Shown here: positions 6,244 through 7,021 of the stretch, one piece after another | How the letters are laid out: each line of letters begins with the position of its first letter | Numbering within the stretch: the stretch's first letter is position 1 | Notes under the pieces: model-generated | The model's database searches: none | Seen by the model: the letters and a program-made list of their open reading frames with translations, nothing else | What the model was told of the DNA's origin: nothing | From: Planctomycetota bacterium | Lineage (GTDB): Bacteria; Planctomycetota; Phycisphaerae; UBA1845; PWPN01 | Direction of reading: 5' to 3' | DNA length: 7,021 nt | Assembly: GCA_016209665.1 (NCBI GenBank) | Contig: JACQVT010000530.1 | Coordinates: 1 to 7,021, forward strand | Program-made: the position numbers and the translations under genes

Positions 6244-7021
6244 ATGGCGGGCCATTCCCATTGGGCGCGCATCAAGCGAAAGAAAGGCGTGACCGACGCT
6301 CGCCGGGGGCGGCTGTGGAGCAAGCTCGCGCGGGCCGTCATCGTGGCCGCCAAGGCCGGCGGACCCGACCCCGACGCCAACCTGTCCCTGCGGTATGCGA
6401 TCGACGCCGCCAAGGCGGCCAACATGCCCAAGGACACCATCGAGAACGCGATCAAGAAAGGCGCGGGCGGCGGCGAGGGCGAGAACTACGAGACCGTCTA
6501 CTACGAGGGGTATGGAGCCGGCGGTGTGGCCCTGCTCATCCACGCCCTGACCAACAACCGCAATCGGACCGCCCCCGAGGTCAAGAAGAACTTCGAGCGG
6601 GCCGGCGGCTCGATGGGCGCGTCCGGATGCGTCAAATGGATGTTCGCGCCCAAGGGCATCGTCACCGTACCGCAGTCCGCCGCCGACGAGGACCGGATCG
6701 CCGAGATCGCCCTGGACGCCGGGGCCGAGGACTACCAGTTGCAGACCGACGTGTGGGAGATCACCACCTCCGCCGAGGCCTACGAGCCGCTGCGGCAGGC
6801 CCTCGCCAAGGCCGGCCTCGAGCCGCAGTCGTCCGAGTTGTCGATGGTGCCGTCCAGCCGCGTGACTGTCGACGCCGAGCAGGGCGCCAAGGTGCTCCGG
6901 CTCATCGAGGCCCTCGAAGACCAGGACGACGTCCAGAACGTCTACGCCAACTACGATATCCCCGAGGAAGTCATGGCCGCGATGGGGAGACGAGGGACGC
7001 CGGCGAACAACTCGTGCTTAC
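6244..7021 (+). CDS. yebC: YebC/TACO1-family protein (3' end outside window)
   Basis: YebC-family proteins were long annotated as transcriptional regulators (PmpR). More recent work on TACO1 and bacterial YebC-type proteins ties members to translation, in particular through proline-rich stretches; which role applies here cannot be read from the sequence. The start MAGHSHWARIKRKK is the family hallmark, followed by a DANLSLRYAIDAAKAANMP helix, YYEGYGAGG (from residue 86), NNRNRT (104-109) and the late conserved SELSMVPSS and DVQNVYANYDIPEEV segments. AAGGAG at 6230-6235 lies 8 bases before the ATG. Residues 1-247 cover the whole usual length of the family (246 in E. coli), yet the frame stays open for 12 more residues to the window end, with GRRGTPANNSCL following the expected end. 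The true stop is therefore not seen. The gene has its own promoter candidate, just downstream of the palindromic repeats. Confidence 0.95.
   Translation, partial: MAGHSHWARIKRKKGVTDARRGRLWSKLARAVIVAAKAGGPDPDANLSLRYAIDAAKAANMPKDTIENAIKKGAGGGEGENYETVYYEGYGAGGVALLIHALTNNRNRTAPEVKKNFERAGGSMGASGCVKWMFAPKGIVTVPQSAADEDRIAEIALDAGAEDYQLQTDVWEITTSAEAYEPLRQALAKAGLEPQSSELSMVPSSRVTVDAEQGAKVLRLIEALEDQDDVQNVYANYDIPEEVMAAMGRRGTPANNSCL

Noticed and set aside
6227..6292. Short frame from ATG 6227 (21 codons) overlapping the yebC start
   Set aside because: The stretch is the ribosome binding site and start region of yebC read in another frame; it has no ribosome binding site of its own.
5523..6455. A 310-codon minus-strand open frame containing two DRQDAGPT peptides
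   Set aside because: It spans the antisense of the TPR 3' end, the intergenic repeats and the start of yebC. The repeated peptide is simply a translation of the palindromic repeats, so it is not a repeat protein.

Overview
The window is a visibly GC-rich bacterial chromosome segment in which every convincing gene lies on the + strand. From left to right it holds: the C-terminal part of rbfA (30S maturation factor, cut by the window start); a helix-hairpin-helix (HhH-GPD) protein related to endonuclease III with a long basic tail; hisG, the long form of ATP phosphoribosyltransferase; a very large (about 1,248 residues) exported or lipoprotein-type tetratricopeptide-repeat protein; a 178-base intergenic region with a cluster of short palindromic repeats; and yebC, a YebC/TACO1-family protein that is still open at the window end.

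Organism: high GC, the HisG subtype (the GATEV...DAIVDVTETGSSL version of the PRPP loop), the GGACCGGCA-TCY-TGCCGGTCC palindromes, and the mixture of translation genes with an isolated histidine gene suggest a planctomycete (Planctomycetota, perhaps Phycisphaerae-like). This is inference from remembered family resemblance, with moderate confidence; no search was run.

Layout: rbfA and the HhH-GPD gene are 18 bases apart and probably co-transcribed. hisG follows after 93 bases with a very strong ribosome binding site and a GTG start; no other histidine gene is seen. A 67-base gap that contains one of the few AT-richer patches of the window separates hisG from the TPR gene and holds a candidate -10 box and a strong ribosome binding site. 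After the TPR gene comes the repeat cluster, then an extended -10 promoter candidate and ribosome binding site directly upstream of yebC, so yebC probably starts its own transcript. The first and last genes (rbfA, yebC) both concern translation. The HhH-GPD, HisG and TPR products have no obvious shared pathway. There is no gene-free stretch longer than 300 bases.

Nothing here is a clear new defence, mobile or biosynthetic system. The two items most worth a second look are the cysteine-free HhH-GPD protein, which has alanine where bifunctional endonuclease III has its catalytic lysine and ends in a histone H1-like tail, and the palindromic repeat cluster with full, half and degenerate units.
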